52,683 nucleotides of DNA, from positions 1 to 52,683 of IMG/VR virus record IMGVR_UViG_3300033153_001326; one strand, given 5' to 3'. Made by a program: the position numbers and the translations under genes. The stretch is from a virus. The notes under the pieces are model-generated. The model had not been told where the DNA came from and searched no databases. It worked only from the letters and a program-made list of their open reading frames with translations. Positions 30,013 to 38,189 of this stretch are shown piece by piece. Within the stretch, counting starts at the first letter, position 1, and each line of letters opens with the position of its first letter.

Positions 30013-32085
30013 GTGGCAGATCAAGATGTAAACATAATTGGCTTTGATGGTGCAACCCCTCCACTGTGGGCTACAGAGCAAACGCTAGAAGCAATGCTCG
30101 AAAAGATCGAGGATCTTGTAAAGATAAGTGAAGGTCAGCGACGAGAGTTGAAAAGCGGCATTCGGGGCGGCGGTAAGGGTGGTAAAGGTGGAAGCAGTAG
30201 TAAAGAAGAAAAGGACGCTGCTAATCTTCTTGGAAAACTATCAAAAGGATTGAAAAGTTCAGCAATGGGTGCTGCTGAATCTGCTGCAGGGTTTGACAAG
30301 CTACCTGGCCCTCTAGCTAAGTTTGGCAAAGAACTAAAGAATACTTCAGGCGCTACTAAGATGGCAGCACTTGGTATCGGTATGATAGGCAACCAGATTG
30401 GCAAGGCCATTTCCACAGTTAAAGAATCAGTGAGTACATTGAGGGATCTATCTGATAGCGGTATACGATTAGAAGGTGGAATATTAGAAATTCAAAAAGG
30501 CCTTGCAGAAACGGGCATGACGCTTTCCCAATTTGGTGAAACAGCAGCACAATATGCCCAAATAATAAATCAAAAAGGCTGGTCATCAATTTCCAATCTA
30601 GCTAGTGTGGTAAACAAATCTGCTGGTGGGTTTGAGAAATGGGGTCTAACAACAGCAGAAGGTATTGACATTACTGCTGAATACTTAGATCAACAGCGGC
30701 GTGTTGGTGTGTTCCAAGCAATGGATCAAGTCAAACAGTCAAGTCTGATTGCTGAAACGATGGATAGACTTACTGCGTACTCCAAAGTCTTGAATGTATC
30801 ACGTAAAGACATGATGGATTCACGTAAAGAAATGAAGACAAGTCGTGACGTACAAGCGCAGTTGGCACAACTGGATCAAGCATCCAGAATGAAAGCGAAC
30901 CAAGGGCTGGATCATCTATCTGATGCTGTATCATCACTTGGTCCTGATTTTGGTTTTGTAGGTGACGCACTAACTGACTTTGCAGGAACCAGAATTAATC
31001 AGCTTTCAGAAACATTCAAGACTATGGCAGAAGGTGGTGGCGCAGACGCAGCACTAGCATTGGCAGAATTTGCAGATTCAGCTATGGAAGGCGGCAAAGT
31101 CAACCAAGAAACAATTAAACAGTGGGTTTTGACAAATGCTGCAAATGACAATTTTATGCAGAACTTGATTAATGCTGGCGGCCCAGCCAAAGAATTCGCT
31201 ACTAATATGTTACTTGCTCGCAAAGCAACAGAAGAAGCTACTGCGCAAGAAGCACGACTACGTGAGCGTGGTGGTAAAGATTTTCAAGAATCAGTAGATA
31301 AGAATGTACAAGAACTTACTGGATTTGAAGATATGTTGCAAAAAGTTCAAGCATCATTTGAGTACAAGAGAATGGAAACATTCTTAGACTTGATGGGTGG
31401 TACTGGATCAGAAGCAGTAAGACTGGCAACTGAAGGGTTGAAAGCATTACATGAAAAGATTATGGCATTCAACAATGATGGTCAAGTAGGAAAATTTCGG
31501 GCAATGGTTATTGATAACCCAATACTAGCAGCAGGCGCGCTAGTAACTGCATTTGGAATACTAAAAGCTGCGAGTTGGGCTACTTCAGCAGCAATGGTAA
31601 AAATGGGCCCGTCAATGATGAAACTTGCTAGTGGCATTGGTAAACTTGGTGCAGTTGGTGCAGCAGCAGCGGCTGGTTATGCAATCGGCACTGGTTTAAA
31701 TGCGTTACCAACGCTATTTGGTGCTGATTCAATAAGTACAAATATTGGCGATCTAATAGATCGTGCGAAAGGTGTTCACCCAGGTGGTAGAAATGATCCA
31801 ATGGCGATGGCTAACACAGCAGAAGGCCGAATGGCAGCACTTGATCCAGCACAACGAGAAGTACTCAAGTTGGCTAGAGAGAGACAAGCAGCCGCTAGAC
31901 AAAAGGAAACTGCTGCAAAAACATCAGAGATGGTAAGCACACCACAAGCAGTAACACCAGCCGAACCATCTATGTCTCCTGCAGATGTAGCCAAGTTAGA
32001 TCAAGCAGCCCAAACAAATTACTACCTATCTGAGCTACTTAAAGTCAATAAGAAAACAGGAAGGGCACTTACTGGCGAAATGTAA
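30013..32085 (+). CDS. Tape measure-like tail protein, 690 aa
   Basis: The tape measure sets tail length and passes through the tail tube (gp29 in T4, 590 aa). Features: acidic start, a Gly/Lys-rich linker at about 48-62, long helical stretches rich in Ala, Gln and Glu (MKANQGLDHLSDAVSSLG, KATEEATAQEARLRERGG), and two hydrophobic segments at about 497-525 and 545-565 (AVGAAAAAGYAIGTGLNALP). The start is a GTG with GGGG upstream. It lies beside gp26 (tail chaperone), the usual context for this gene. Assignment is by composition and position, not by strong motifs. Confidence 0.75.
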   Translation: MADQDVNIIGFDGATPPLWATEQTLEAMLEKIEDLVKISEGQRRELKSGIRGGGKGGKGGSSSKEEKDAANLLGKLSKGLKSSAMGAAESAAGFDKLPGPLAKFGKELKNTSGATKMAALGIGMIGNQIGKAISTVKESVSTLRDLSDSGIRLEGGILEIQKGLAETGMTLSQFGETAAQYAQIINQKGWSSISNLASVVNKSAGGFEKWGLTTAEGIDITAEYLDQQRRVGVFQAMDQVKQSSLIAETMDRLTAYSKVLNVSRKDMMDSRKEMKTSRDVQAQLAQLDQASRMKANQGLDHLSDAVSSLGPDFGFVGDALTDFAGTRINQLSETFKTMAEGGGADAALALAEFADSAMEGGKVNQETIKQWVLTNAANDNFMQNLINAGGPAKEFATNMLLARKATEEATAQEARLRERGGKDFQESVDKNVQELTGFEDMLQKVQASFEYKRMETFLDLMGGTGSEAVRLATEGLKALHEKIMAFNNDGQVGKFRAMVIDNPILAAGALVTAFGILKAASWATSAAMVKMGPSMMKLASGIGKLGAVGAAAAAGYAIGTGLNALPTLFGADSISTNIGDLIDRAKGVHPGGRNDPMAMANTAEGRMAALDPAQREVLKLARERQAAARQKETAAKTSEMVSTPQAVTPAEPSMSPADVAKLDQAAQTNYYLSELLKVNKKTGRALTGEM

Positions 32086-32118
32086 TTCCGCGATTCATAT
32101 GAAAAGCTACCAGTTATT

Positions 32119-32126
32119 GATAAATA
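32119..32126 (+). promoter_or_regulatory. Late promoter octamer GATAAATA
   Basis: Exact octamer, 28 bases before the portal start at 32155, in the short gap after the tape measure gene. Confidence 0.75.
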
Positions 32127-32154
32127 CACATAACAATAACAGAGTAGATACAAT

Positions 32155-32352
32155 ATGTGGACAAAACATTTTAAGCCAGTCAATTCAGTACTGCCAAAGC
32201 AAGTAAACGCAGCAAGCTCAGGCTCAGCATCATCGTTGAGTAAGTTTTCTAGTTGGTTACCTGAATTTTATCAAGGCCCACCAAACAGACTCATGCGTTA
32301 TCAACAATATGAGCAGATGGACTTAGACAACAATATGAGCAGATGGACTTAG
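32155..32352 (+). CDS. 20: Portal protein gp20, N-terminal fragment
   Basis: Codes for MWTKHFKPVNSVLP... and the typical LPEFYQGPPNRLMRYQQYEQ of gp20, then stops after 65 residues because a 26-base segment is exactly repeated at 32302-32353. Without the second copy the frame runs straight into the next fragment as YEQMDLDHEVAAALD. A truncated portal would not work, so either the duplication is an assembly artefact or translation resumes at the ATG 32343. A late promoter at 32119 precedes it. Confidence 0.75.
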   Translation: MWTKHFKPVNSVLPKQVNAASSGSASSLSKFSSWLPEFYQGPPNRLMRYQQYEQMDLDNNMSRWT

Positions 32353-32353
32353 A
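32302..32353. repeat. 26-bp exact tandem duplication in portal gene
   Basis: Copy 1 at 32302-32327 and copy 2 at 32328-32353 are identical and adjacent. 26 is not a multiple of 3, so it shifts the frame of gp20. Deleting one copy restores a 569-codon open frame. Confidence 0.95.
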
Positions 32354-33890
32354 TCATGAGGTAGCAGCAGCACTAGATACTATTGCCGACTTCTCTACTC
32401 ACTTAGACGAAACAACAAAGACTCCATTCAATATCAAATTCAATGATGATCCAAGTGAATCAGAGAAAGAGATTCTAACTCGCGCACTAAAGCAATGGTC
32501 TAATCTTAACGAATTCCCTAAGCGTATGTTCCGCTTGTTCCGCTCTACTCTAATGTATGGCGATCAGTTTATGATTCGTGATCCAGAGACATTCAAACTG
32601 TATTGGGTTGATCCATCAACAGTTGACAAAGTACTGGTAAACGAGAGTGAAGGAAAGAAGATCGAAGCATACTTCATTCGTGAGCTAGACTTGAACTTGC
32701 AACAGAACGTAGCTACCAATACCAGTAAGAAAACTGAAATGGGCTACAACGCACAAGACACAATCTTCCCTAATGCACCATTCACTGGTCAAGCTAACTA
32801 CTCGACAGGTAGTGCATCAGCAGCAATCAGTACTCAAGGACAAGCATACTCAAGTGGTGAAGCATTTCCAGTAGATGCTGAACACGTAGTACAGCTATCA
32901 ATGACTGAAGGAATGAACAACTCATGGCCTTTTGGTATCAGTATTCTTGAAGCTATTTTCAAAGTATACAAGCAGAAAGAACTACTAGAAGATAGTATTC
33001 TTATCTATCGTGTGCATCGTGCGCCAGAACGTCGTGTGTTCTTTATCGACGTAGGCTCAATGCCACCAAACAAAGCAGCACAGTATCTAGAGCGCATTCG
33101 CTATGAAGTACAGCAGAAGCGTATCCCATCACGAACTGGTGGTGGTGAGAGCATTGCTGACTCAGCATACAATCCGATGTCAATGCTTGAAGATTACTTT
33201 TTTGCACAGACAGCAGATGGTCGTGGCTCTAAAGTAGAGACACTTCCAGGTGGTGAGAATCTTGGTCAGATTGATGATCTAAAATACTTCAACAACAAAA
33301 TGCTACGTGGTCTTGGTGTACCAAGCAGTTATCTACCAACTGGCCCTGATGATGGTTCAGCCACATTCAATGATGGTCGTGTAGGCACAGCATTCATTCA
33401 AGAGTTTAGATTCTCTCGCGTATGTCAACGTCACCAACGTTTAATATGCCCAACGTTTGATGAAGAATTCAAGCTATTCTTGAAGTTTAGAGGGTTCACC
33501 ATTGATAGCTCTATCTTCTCACTAGAACTGAACGAGCCACAGAACTTCTCTGAGTATCGTCAGATCGAAATTGATGCAGCATATGCTAATCTATTCAACA
33601 GTGTCAAAGATAATCCATACATCAGCAAGCGTTTCGCACTGAAACGTTACTTGGGTTGGAATGAAGATGACATTCTGGAGAACGAGAAGATGTGGAGAGC
33701 AGAACAAGCGTATCAATCAGCAACAGATGAAGGCGGTGGTGCTGGTGCAGACTTGCGCTCCGTTGGTGTTGGTGGAGAGGGCTTTGACTTTGGCGACGAA
33801 GAAGACTTCGAAGGCGAAGAAGGTATGGATGAAGTACCACCAGAAGGTGAAGACATCCCAGGTGGTGAGATTGATCTAGAGGCTGAGTAA
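32343..33890 (+). CDS. 20: Portal protein gp20, main fragment, 515 aa
   Basis: The portal dodecamer at the head vertex joins head and tail and serves as packaging channel. Conserved gp20 regions: ADFSTHLDETTKTPFNI, MFRLFRSTLMYGDQFMI, QLSMTEGMNNSWPFGISILE, YRVHRAPERRVFFIDVGSMP, NKMLRGLGVPSSYLP and the aspartate-rich tail. It is in frame with the N-terminal piece once one copy of the 26-bp repeat is removed, giving 569 aa (T4 524 aa). The ATG 32343 overlaps the stop of the first piece by 10 bases, so reinitiation is possible but unlikely to make a working portal. Confidence 0.9.
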   Translation: MDLDHEVAAALDTIADFSTHLDETTKTPFNIKFNDDPSESEKEILTRALKQWSNLNEFPKRMFRLFRSTLMYGDQFMIRDPETFKLYWVDPSTVDKVLVNESEGKKIEAYFIRELDLNLQQNVATNTSKKTEMGYNAQDTIFPNAPFTGQANYSTGSASAAISTQGQAYSSGEAFPVDAEHVVQLSMTEGMNNSWPFGISILEAIFKVYKQKELLEDSILIYRVHRAPERRVFFIDVGSMPPNKAAQYLERIRYEVQQKRIPSRTGGGESIADSAYNPMSMLEDYFFAQTADGRGSKVETLPGGENLGQIDDLKYFNNKMLRGLGVPSSYLPTGPDDGSATFNDGRVGTAFIQEFRFSRVCQRHQRLICPTFDEEFKLFLKFRGFTIDSSIFSLELNEPQNFSEYRQIEIDAAYANLFNSVKDNPYISKRFALKRYLGWNEDDILENEKMWRAEQAYQSATDEGGGAGADLRSVGVGGEGFDFGDEEDFEGEEGMDEVPPEGEDIPGGEIDLEAE

Positions 33891-34276
33891 TGACTGAAGA
33901 TTATAAAAAAACTATAGCCGAAATGGAAAAATGCATGTCTGACATTGATAACATGGTTAGAGTACGACTTGAACAGGCAGACTCTATACGTGGTGATGTT
34001 AGTGACTATGAGAAAGGCGTAATAGAAATGCGCAGATTGGCAAATAAGCTTGATGAGATTAATCAACCAAAGAAACGATGGTATGAATATCTAGGAGTTA
34101 AACCAGTTCCACGAAGATTCACGTTTGAAATCAAAGATCGCCCAACATTCACAGAACAAGAACTAGCTGAAAGACGAGCATTCCTCGATGGATTCGATGC
34201 TGGTCGTACAGATGGTGATGCACATACTGCGTACAAACTATGGCGCAAACTAACAGGAAAAACAGATGAACATTAA
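33890..34276 (+). CDS. Hypothetical protein, 128 aa
   Basis: TAATG overlap with the portal gene. N-terminal coiled coil (AEMEKCMSDIDNMVRVRLEQ) and a basic/aromatic C-terminal half (RRAFLDGFDAGRTDGDAH). The C-terminal FLDGFDAGRTDG resembles a small repeat seen in phage proteins, but I do not recognise a family. Confidence 0.65.
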   Translation: MTEDYKKTIAEMEKCMSDIDNMVRVRLEQADSIRGDVSDYEKGVIEMRRLANKLDEINQPKKRWYEYLGVKPVPRRFTFEIKDRPTFTEQELAERRAFLDGFDAGRTDGDAHTAYKLWRKLTGKTDEH

Positions 34277-34583
34277 TGAAACATACGTAAAATATGGACT
34301 AGCAGGAGTTACAGCACTACAAGCACTTGCAATTCTATTTGGAATATACGATGGTGGAACACTACTTTCACTAGTTGTATTAGCAGCACTTGCTTTCGTA
34401 GCAGCAGAACGATTTGATCTTGTAAAAGTGAAGGTTGATCTATGTGATGCACACATCTACAAGAACAAAGAAGACGGCTCACTATTGTATTGCGACAGCA
34501 AGCAAGCTAGTCACGCAAATCACGATTATCTTGGCACATCGAAAGTCGATTGCAAGAATGTAAATCGTTGTAGCTTATCGTAA
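34266..34583 (+). CDS. Membrane protein, 105 aa
   Basis: Overlaps the preceding gene by 11 bases. Two hydrophobic segments at about residues 10-28 (YGLAGVTALQALAILFGI) and 31-50 (GTLLSLVVLAALAFVAAE), followed by a Cys/His-containing soluble tail. It ends just before a strong bidirectional terminator. Function unknown. Confidence 0.65.
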   Translation: MNINETYVKYGLAGVTALQALAILFGIYDGGTLLSLVVLAALAFVAAERFDLVKVKVDLCDAHIYKNKEDGSLLYCDSKQASHANHDYLGTSKVDCKNVNRCSLS

Positions 34584-34591
34584 GACACAAA

Positions 34592-34614
34592 AAACCCCGC
34601 ACTCGGCGGGGTTT
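34592..34614. terminator. Bidirectional terminator hairpin
   Basis: AAACCCCGC (34592-34600), loop ACTCG, then GCGGGGTTT (34606-34614): a GC-rich 9-bp stem with A-rich and T-rich flanks. It sits between two convergent genes (plus ending 34583, minus ending 34634) and can stop transcription both ways. Confidence 0.92.
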
Positions 34615-34633
34615 CTTATTCATACCAATCATA

Positions 34634-34942
34634 TCAATCAGTAAGTAATTCAACGATTCGATTATAGATCGCAGCTTTCTGCTGGTAGTACTCATAATTC
34701 TCGTCACCAGGACGGAAGTTGAGCCACTGGTTATTGCTTGAATTCGCAAGAATGTCATGCTTGAGAGAATTACGTTCGTAGTAGTCTTTGAATCCATTCA
34801 GATTGTAATGTGCAATGAATCCAGAAGCCAGATTGATGAATTTGTAACCAGTTCCATTCAATTTGGTAATGTCTTCACATGCGCGAACAACATTCTTGAC
34901 GATTAGAACTGCGCGATCTGCGGTGATTGTTTCCAGTGACAT
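34634..34942 (-). CDS. Hypothetical protein, 102 aa
   Basis: Second gene of an early-type minus-strand pair. ATG 34942 follows the stop of the upstream gene closely (2-base gap). Charged, helical (ADRAVLIVKNVVRACEDITK) with an aromatic C-terminal half (NNQWLNFRPGDENYEYYQQK). No family recognised. Confidence 0.65.
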   Translation of the reverse strand: MSLETITADRAVLIVKNVVRACEDITKLNGTGYKFINLASGFIAHYNLNGFKDYYERNSLKHDILANSSNNQWLNFRPGDENYEYYQQKAAIYNRIVELLTD

Positions 34943-34944
34943 GA

Positions 34945-35343
34945 TTATGCTCCCAACTGATAAGGTTTGTTGTATGAACCAACATTCACATCGACATACC
35001 AACCAACGCAAAAGTAATCAGATTGAACGTCAGACTTGTCGTAGTTGCCAATGTTCATACGCTCAAGCAGACCAACAAGAAAATCACGGCAATCGCCAGT
35101 GAAATGCTCATGCGCCCAATACGTGTTGACTTGGATATGAGTCGGCACTTGTGAAGTGATCGGATGCTTTTCAGAAGCAACATCAAAGTAGTTCTGGCAA
35201 AAATCCAGTGAACCACTTTTGATATTGACTACGAGTTTGGAATGATTGCGAACTGCAATCGAAGCTTTCACGCCATGAGACTTACACCATGCGCGGATAG
35301 CTGGTGCTAATTCTGCTTTGTTTTCTTGGGACATATAAGCCAT
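34945..35343 (-). CDS. Hypothetical protein, 132 aa (LPD29-like start)
   Basis: I choose ATG 35343 because it lies downstream of a perfect sigma70 promoter and has AGAGAG before it; the longer frame would start inside the promoter. The N-terminal half (IRAWCKSHGVKASIAVRNHS, LVVNIKSGSLDF) recalls the LPD29 domain found in mobile-element proteins; that is unverified. The C-terminal part is aromatic-rich (YFCVGWYVDVNVGSYN). It is an early gene inside a late head cluster. Confidence 0.7.
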   Translation of the reverse strand: MAYMSQENKAELAPAIRAWCKSHGVKASIAVRNHSKLVVNIKSGSLDFCQNYFDVASEKHPITSQVPTHIQVNTYWAHEHFTGDCRDFLVGLLERMNIGNYDKSDVQSDYFCVGWYVDVNVGSYNKPYQLGA

Positions 35344-35374
35344 TTGTTTCTCTCTTTTCTCAGTGTATAATACC

Positions 35375-35403
35375 ATTATACGCACCTTTTCCTCTTTTGT
35401 CAA
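35375..35403 (-). promoter_or_regulatory. Sigma70 promoter TTGACA-17-TATAAT (minus)
   Basis: On the minus strand: TTGACA at 35403-35398, a 17-base spacer, and TATAAT at 35380-35375. Perfect consensus. It drives the two-gene unit 35343-34634. Confidence 0.92.
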
Positions 35404-35429
35404 ATCTATATTCCTTTGCAAATCAATGA

Positions 35430-35461
35430 CTTAGCAAAAACAGGAAAATACTTTTGCTAAG
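35430..35461. repeat. 10-bp inverted repeat between divergent sigma70 promoters
   Basis: CTTAGCAAAA (35430-35439) and its exact complement TTTTGCTAAG (35452-35461), 12 bases apart, lying midway between the minus promoter at 35403 and the plus promoter at 35488. It has the form of an operator serving both. Confidence 0.65.
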
Positions 35462-35487
35462 GATATCAACGGGTTACGAAAATTCCG

Positions 35488-35516
35488 TTGACAAACACCG
35501 CCATATATGTTATTAT
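35488..35516 (+). promoter_or_regulatory. Sigma70 promoter TTGACA-17-TATTAT for leaderless HNH gene
   Basis: TTGACA (35488-35493), 17-base spacer, TATTAT (35511-35516, one mismatch). The expected start of transcription, 7 bases after the -10, is 35523, which is the A of the gene's ATG. Confidence 0.88.
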
Positions 35517-35522
35517 GTTAAT

Positions 35523-36302
35523 ATGGATTACCATGCACACTACGACAAGCTTATCGCCCGTTCACGCGGGCGTTTGCTTGAGTGTTATACTGAAAAGCAC
35601 CATATCATTCCACGGTGCATGGGCGGTGGTGATGAACAGAAAAATCTCGCTGTTCTAACAGCAGAAGAACACTACGTAGCACACCAGTTGCTCGTCAAGA
35701 TGCACCCAGGAAACAAATCTTTAGTTTACGCAACAGTAATGATGGGTAGCGCAAGACCAAATAGTAATAACAAGATTTATGGGTGGGTGCGTAGAAAGTT
35801 TGCAGAGACTCAACGAGGTAAAATAGTATCAGAAGAAACTAGAGCCAAAATGAGAGCAGCACACTTGGGTAAATCTAAGCACACCCCAGAATCTCGTAAA
35901 AAGATAGCAGAAGCACGAACTGGTGTACCTTGGACTGCTGCACAACGAGCCGCACGACCAGTATTTGAGTATACAGTTGATGATAAAACTTGGAATTCAA
36001 TTACTGAATGTGCAACGCATTATGGTGTTTCTGAGCCTACCATCTATGGTTGGCGTTTGAAAGGCTATACTAAATCTCGACTGCAACGAGATTTCACTGT
36101 AACGTATGATGGTGTTGAGTATCCAAGTACTGCTGCCGCAGCAAGAGCGCATGGCATATCCAAACAAGGCATGGCTAAACGGTTAGTAAGACTGAAATCT
36201 GGTAAGAAGCCAGGCAACACGCCGTGGAATTCTGGCACAAGTGTACAAGTGGGCAAGAAGAAAAGAAACACAAGGGCTAGATCAGTAAACTCTGCTAAAT
36301 AG
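35523..36302 (+). CDS. HNH homing endonuclease with C-terminal DNA-binding modules
   Basis: Residues 24-57 hold an HNH fold: TEKHHIIPRCMGGGDEQKNL (His26, His27, Asn41) and AEEHYVAHQLL (His50/His54). The middle has basic NUMOD3-like helices (SEETRAKMRAAHLGKSKHT), and the C-terminus two modules resembling NUMOD1/IENR helix-turn-helix (SITECATHYGVSEPTIYGW; STAAAARAHGISKQGMAKRL). It is a free-standing homing enzyme inserted between portal and capsid genes. The start is ATG 35523, not an upstream in-frame codon, since the promoter occupies that part. The transcript appears leaderless. Confidence 0.88.
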   Translation: MDYHAHYDKLIARSRGRLLECYTEKHHIIPRCMGGGDEQKNLAVLTAEEHYVAHQLLVKMHPGNKSLVYATVMMGSARPNSNNKIYGWVRRKFAETQRGKIVSEETRAKMRAAHLGKSKHTPESRKKIAEARTGVPWTAAQRAARPVFEYTVDDKTWNSITECATHYGVSEPTIYGWRLKGYTKSRLQRDFTVTYDGVEYPSTAAAARAHGISKQGMAKRLVRLKSGKKPGNTPWNSGTSVQVGKKKRNTRARSVNSAK

Positions 36303-36306
36303 TAGT

Positions 36307-36561
36307 ATGACTGACAAAGACAACATTCACGAATCTCTCCAAGAAACGTACAAGCGTATCATAAATGAACACTATGAGCCAGAAGACGATCAACAGAATC
36401 AAGCTTCGCTGACTGATACACGGAGACCTAGGTTGACATTACGCCATTTGAACAAACTTCGCAAAATTCAAGAACTCAAGAAACTCGAATCTGAGTCTCA
36501 TGCTGAATTTGTTAGAACAATGTACGCAGAACCAGACGAAGGCGGCGAGCCAGAATTTTAA
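36307..36561 (+). CDS. Conserved small head-cluster protein, 84 aa
   Basis: Acidic N-terminus, then RRPRLTLRHLNKLRKIQELK and HAEFVRTMYAEPDEGGEPEF. The phrase TLRHLNKLRKI followed by a short helix and MY is, from memory, shared by small proteins next to the portal in T4-like phages of water. Function unknown, perhaps prohead core. Confidence 0.68.
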   Translation: MTDKDNIHESLQETYKRIINEHYEPEDDQQNQASLTDTRRPRLTLRHLNKLRKIQELKKLESESHAEFVRTMYAEPDEGGEPEF

Positions 36562-36667
36562 CATAGTTTAACTGCGCACTCACGCTACTAAATACAAAAA
36601 CGAACGTTTTTGGGTCGTTTATCCCCTATTCCCCTCTATTCTTGTAAATACTATCTGTAATACTTAC

Positions 36668-36681
36668 GGGTAGTAATACCC
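36668..36681 (+). other. Small hairpin in leader of prohead core gene
   Basis: GGGTA-GTAA-TACCC (36668-36681), a 5-bp stem with a GTAA tetraloop, 39 bases before the ATG at 36720. The gap 36562-36719 also holds AAAAACG/CGTTTTT at 36596-36611 (weak, loop only 2 bases) and degenerate AAATAC sequences that could be weak late promoters. Confidence 0.4.
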
Positions 36682-36719
36682 AATGCCTATTAATCAATAT
36701 TAAAAGGAGATAGAAGAAA

Positions 36720-37541
36720 ATGTCACATCGACAAAAGCTAGAGCAAGTTCTTGAACTTCTAATTAACGAAGAACAAGACGCAGCAGCCGACCTCCTTCAC
36801 TCAGTAATCGTTGAAAAGGCTCGTACAATGTACGAAGACCTAGTTGACGAGGATTTTGGTGGCGACGAGAAAGAAGACTTTGCAAGCGACATTGAAGCTG
36901 ACAAAGAAGAAATCGAGTCCGACGAAATCTTTGATGGTGAAGACGAAGAAGGCGAAGAAGAATTTTCAGATGAACCAGCCGAAGAAGAAGAGGTTGAAGA
37001 CCGTTTAGAAGATGTTGAAGCAAATCTTGCAGAACTACGTGCAGAGTTTGACGCACTATTGGGTGCTGAAGAAGGCGAAGCAGAGCTAGGTGGTGAAGAA
37101 GAAGTAGAATTTGGTGGCGAAGAAGGTTTCGGTGACGAAGCTGGATTTGGCGGAGAAGAAGTTGAAGTTGAAAGCATGTACGAAGAGGAAGATGCTGATG
37201 AAGATTTGGACGAAGCTACTAAGCTTCAGGACGAAGTTTCTGGCAACCCACTTGGCAATGAAGGCGATCTAGCTGGAACTGGCAAGAACTCTAAGAAAGG
37301 TGCTGTAAACAAGAAAAGTCTTTTCACAAAAGCACCATCTAAAGCAGATCACGGTGGTTCACCACATGAGACAGGCAAGGGTGGCGACGAGTCTACAAAG
37401 AAAGTAGGCGAAGGCGAAGATAACACACCTACATCTAACGTTAATGTTAAGCAGGGCAAAGAATCTGCAAAGCTTGACGCTAAAGATGACAAAGCAGCAA
37501 AATCACCACTTGGAAGCTCAAGCTCTCCAAAAGGTAATTAA
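36720..37541 (+). CDS. Acidic prohead core protein (gp67/gp68-like), 273 aa
   Basis: Extremely acidic middle (about 45-165, rich in Glu, Asp and Gly-Glu-Glu repeats), containing DRLEDVEANLAELRAEFDAL, the recognisable core segment of T4-like prohead core proteins, and ending in a basic, Ser/Gly/Lys-rich tail. Located immediately before the protease gp21 and scaffold gp22, as gp67/gp68 are. AAAGGAG ribosome binding site 10 bases upstream. It probably fills the prohead and is cleaved by gp21. Confidence 0.72.
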   Translation: MSHRQKLEQVLELLINEEQDAAADLLHSVIVEKARTMYEDLVDEDFGGDEKEDFASDIEADKEEIESDEIFDGEDEEGEEEFSDEPAEEEEVEDRLEDVEANLAELRAEFDALLGAEEGEAELGGEEEVEFGGEEGFGDEAGFGGEEVEVESMYEEEDADEDLDEATKLQDEVSGNPLGNEGDLAGTGKNSKKGAVNKKSLFTKAPSKADHGGSPHETGKGGDESTKKVGEGEDNTPTSNVNVKQGKESAKLDAKDDKAAKSPLGSSSSPKGN

Positions 37542-37556
37542 GGTATAATTTAAAAC

Positions 37557-38177
37557 ATGAATAAACTCTATGAATTTATGTCGTTTGATGAAGCTGGTCT
37601 AGTACTAGAATCATCAGAGAATGGGAAGGACCTTTATATGAAGGGAATTTTCATTCAAGGCGACGTAAAGAATCAGAACCAGCGAGTCTACCCAATACAG
37701 GAAATTAATAAGGCTGTTATCCAAATTAATGAACGTATACAAGGCGGGGAGACTGTGCTTGGTGAGTTAGATCATCCAGAGGAGCTATCTATTAATCTTG
37801 ATCGTGTTAGTCACATCATTGAAGAAATGGGTATGCAAGGCAAAGATGGTCATGGCAAACTTAAAATTATTCCAACACCAACAGGCAATATCGTAAAGAC
37901 ATTGCTGGAAAGCGGCGCAAAACTTGGCGTAAGCTCTCGCGGTTCTGGTAACGTAGGTAATGATGGAGGTGTGAGCGATTTCGAAATAGTAACAGTAGAC
38001 ATCGTAGCACAACCATCAGCACCAAACGCTTATCCACGTACCATTTACGAAAGCTTATTTAATATGCGCGGTGGATCAGCAATGTACGATCTTGCAGCAG
38101 ACGCAACACATGATAAAATAGCACAACGGTATCTTTCACAGGATATCGCCAAGTTTATTAAAGACCTAAAGATATAA
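37557..38177 (+). CDS. 21: Prohead protease gp21
   Basis: Serine protease (MEROPS S80) that matures the T4-type prohead. Visible motifs: GKDLYMKGIFIQGDVKNQNQ near the start, catalytic His73 in GELDHPEEL, and the catalytic Ser in LGVSSRGSGNVG (Ser126/Ser127), followed by DFEIVTVDIVAQPSAPNA. The 206-aa length matches T4 gp21 (212 aa). Order gp21-gp22-gp23 is as in T4. Confidence 0.94.
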   Translation: MNKLYEFMSFDEAGLVLESSENGKDLYMKGIFIQGDVKNQNQRVYPIQEINKAVIQINERIQGGETVLGELDHPEELSINLDRVSHIIEEMGMQGKDGHGKLKIIPTPTGNIVKTLLESGAKLGVSSRGSGNVGNDGGVSDFEIVTVDIVAQPSAPNAYPRTIYESLFNMRGGSAMYDLAADATHDKIAQRYLSQDIAKFIKDLKI

Positions 38178-38189
38178 GGAGAACGACAC

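Noticed and set aside
36596-36611. AAAAACG/CGTTTTT as a terminator
   Set aside because: The loop would be only two bases and the stem is mostly A-T, so it is weak.
36797-37177. Minus-strand Ser/Pro-rich frames within the prohead core gene
   Set aside because: They are the complement of the GAA/GAC-rich acidic coding repeat and have no start signals.
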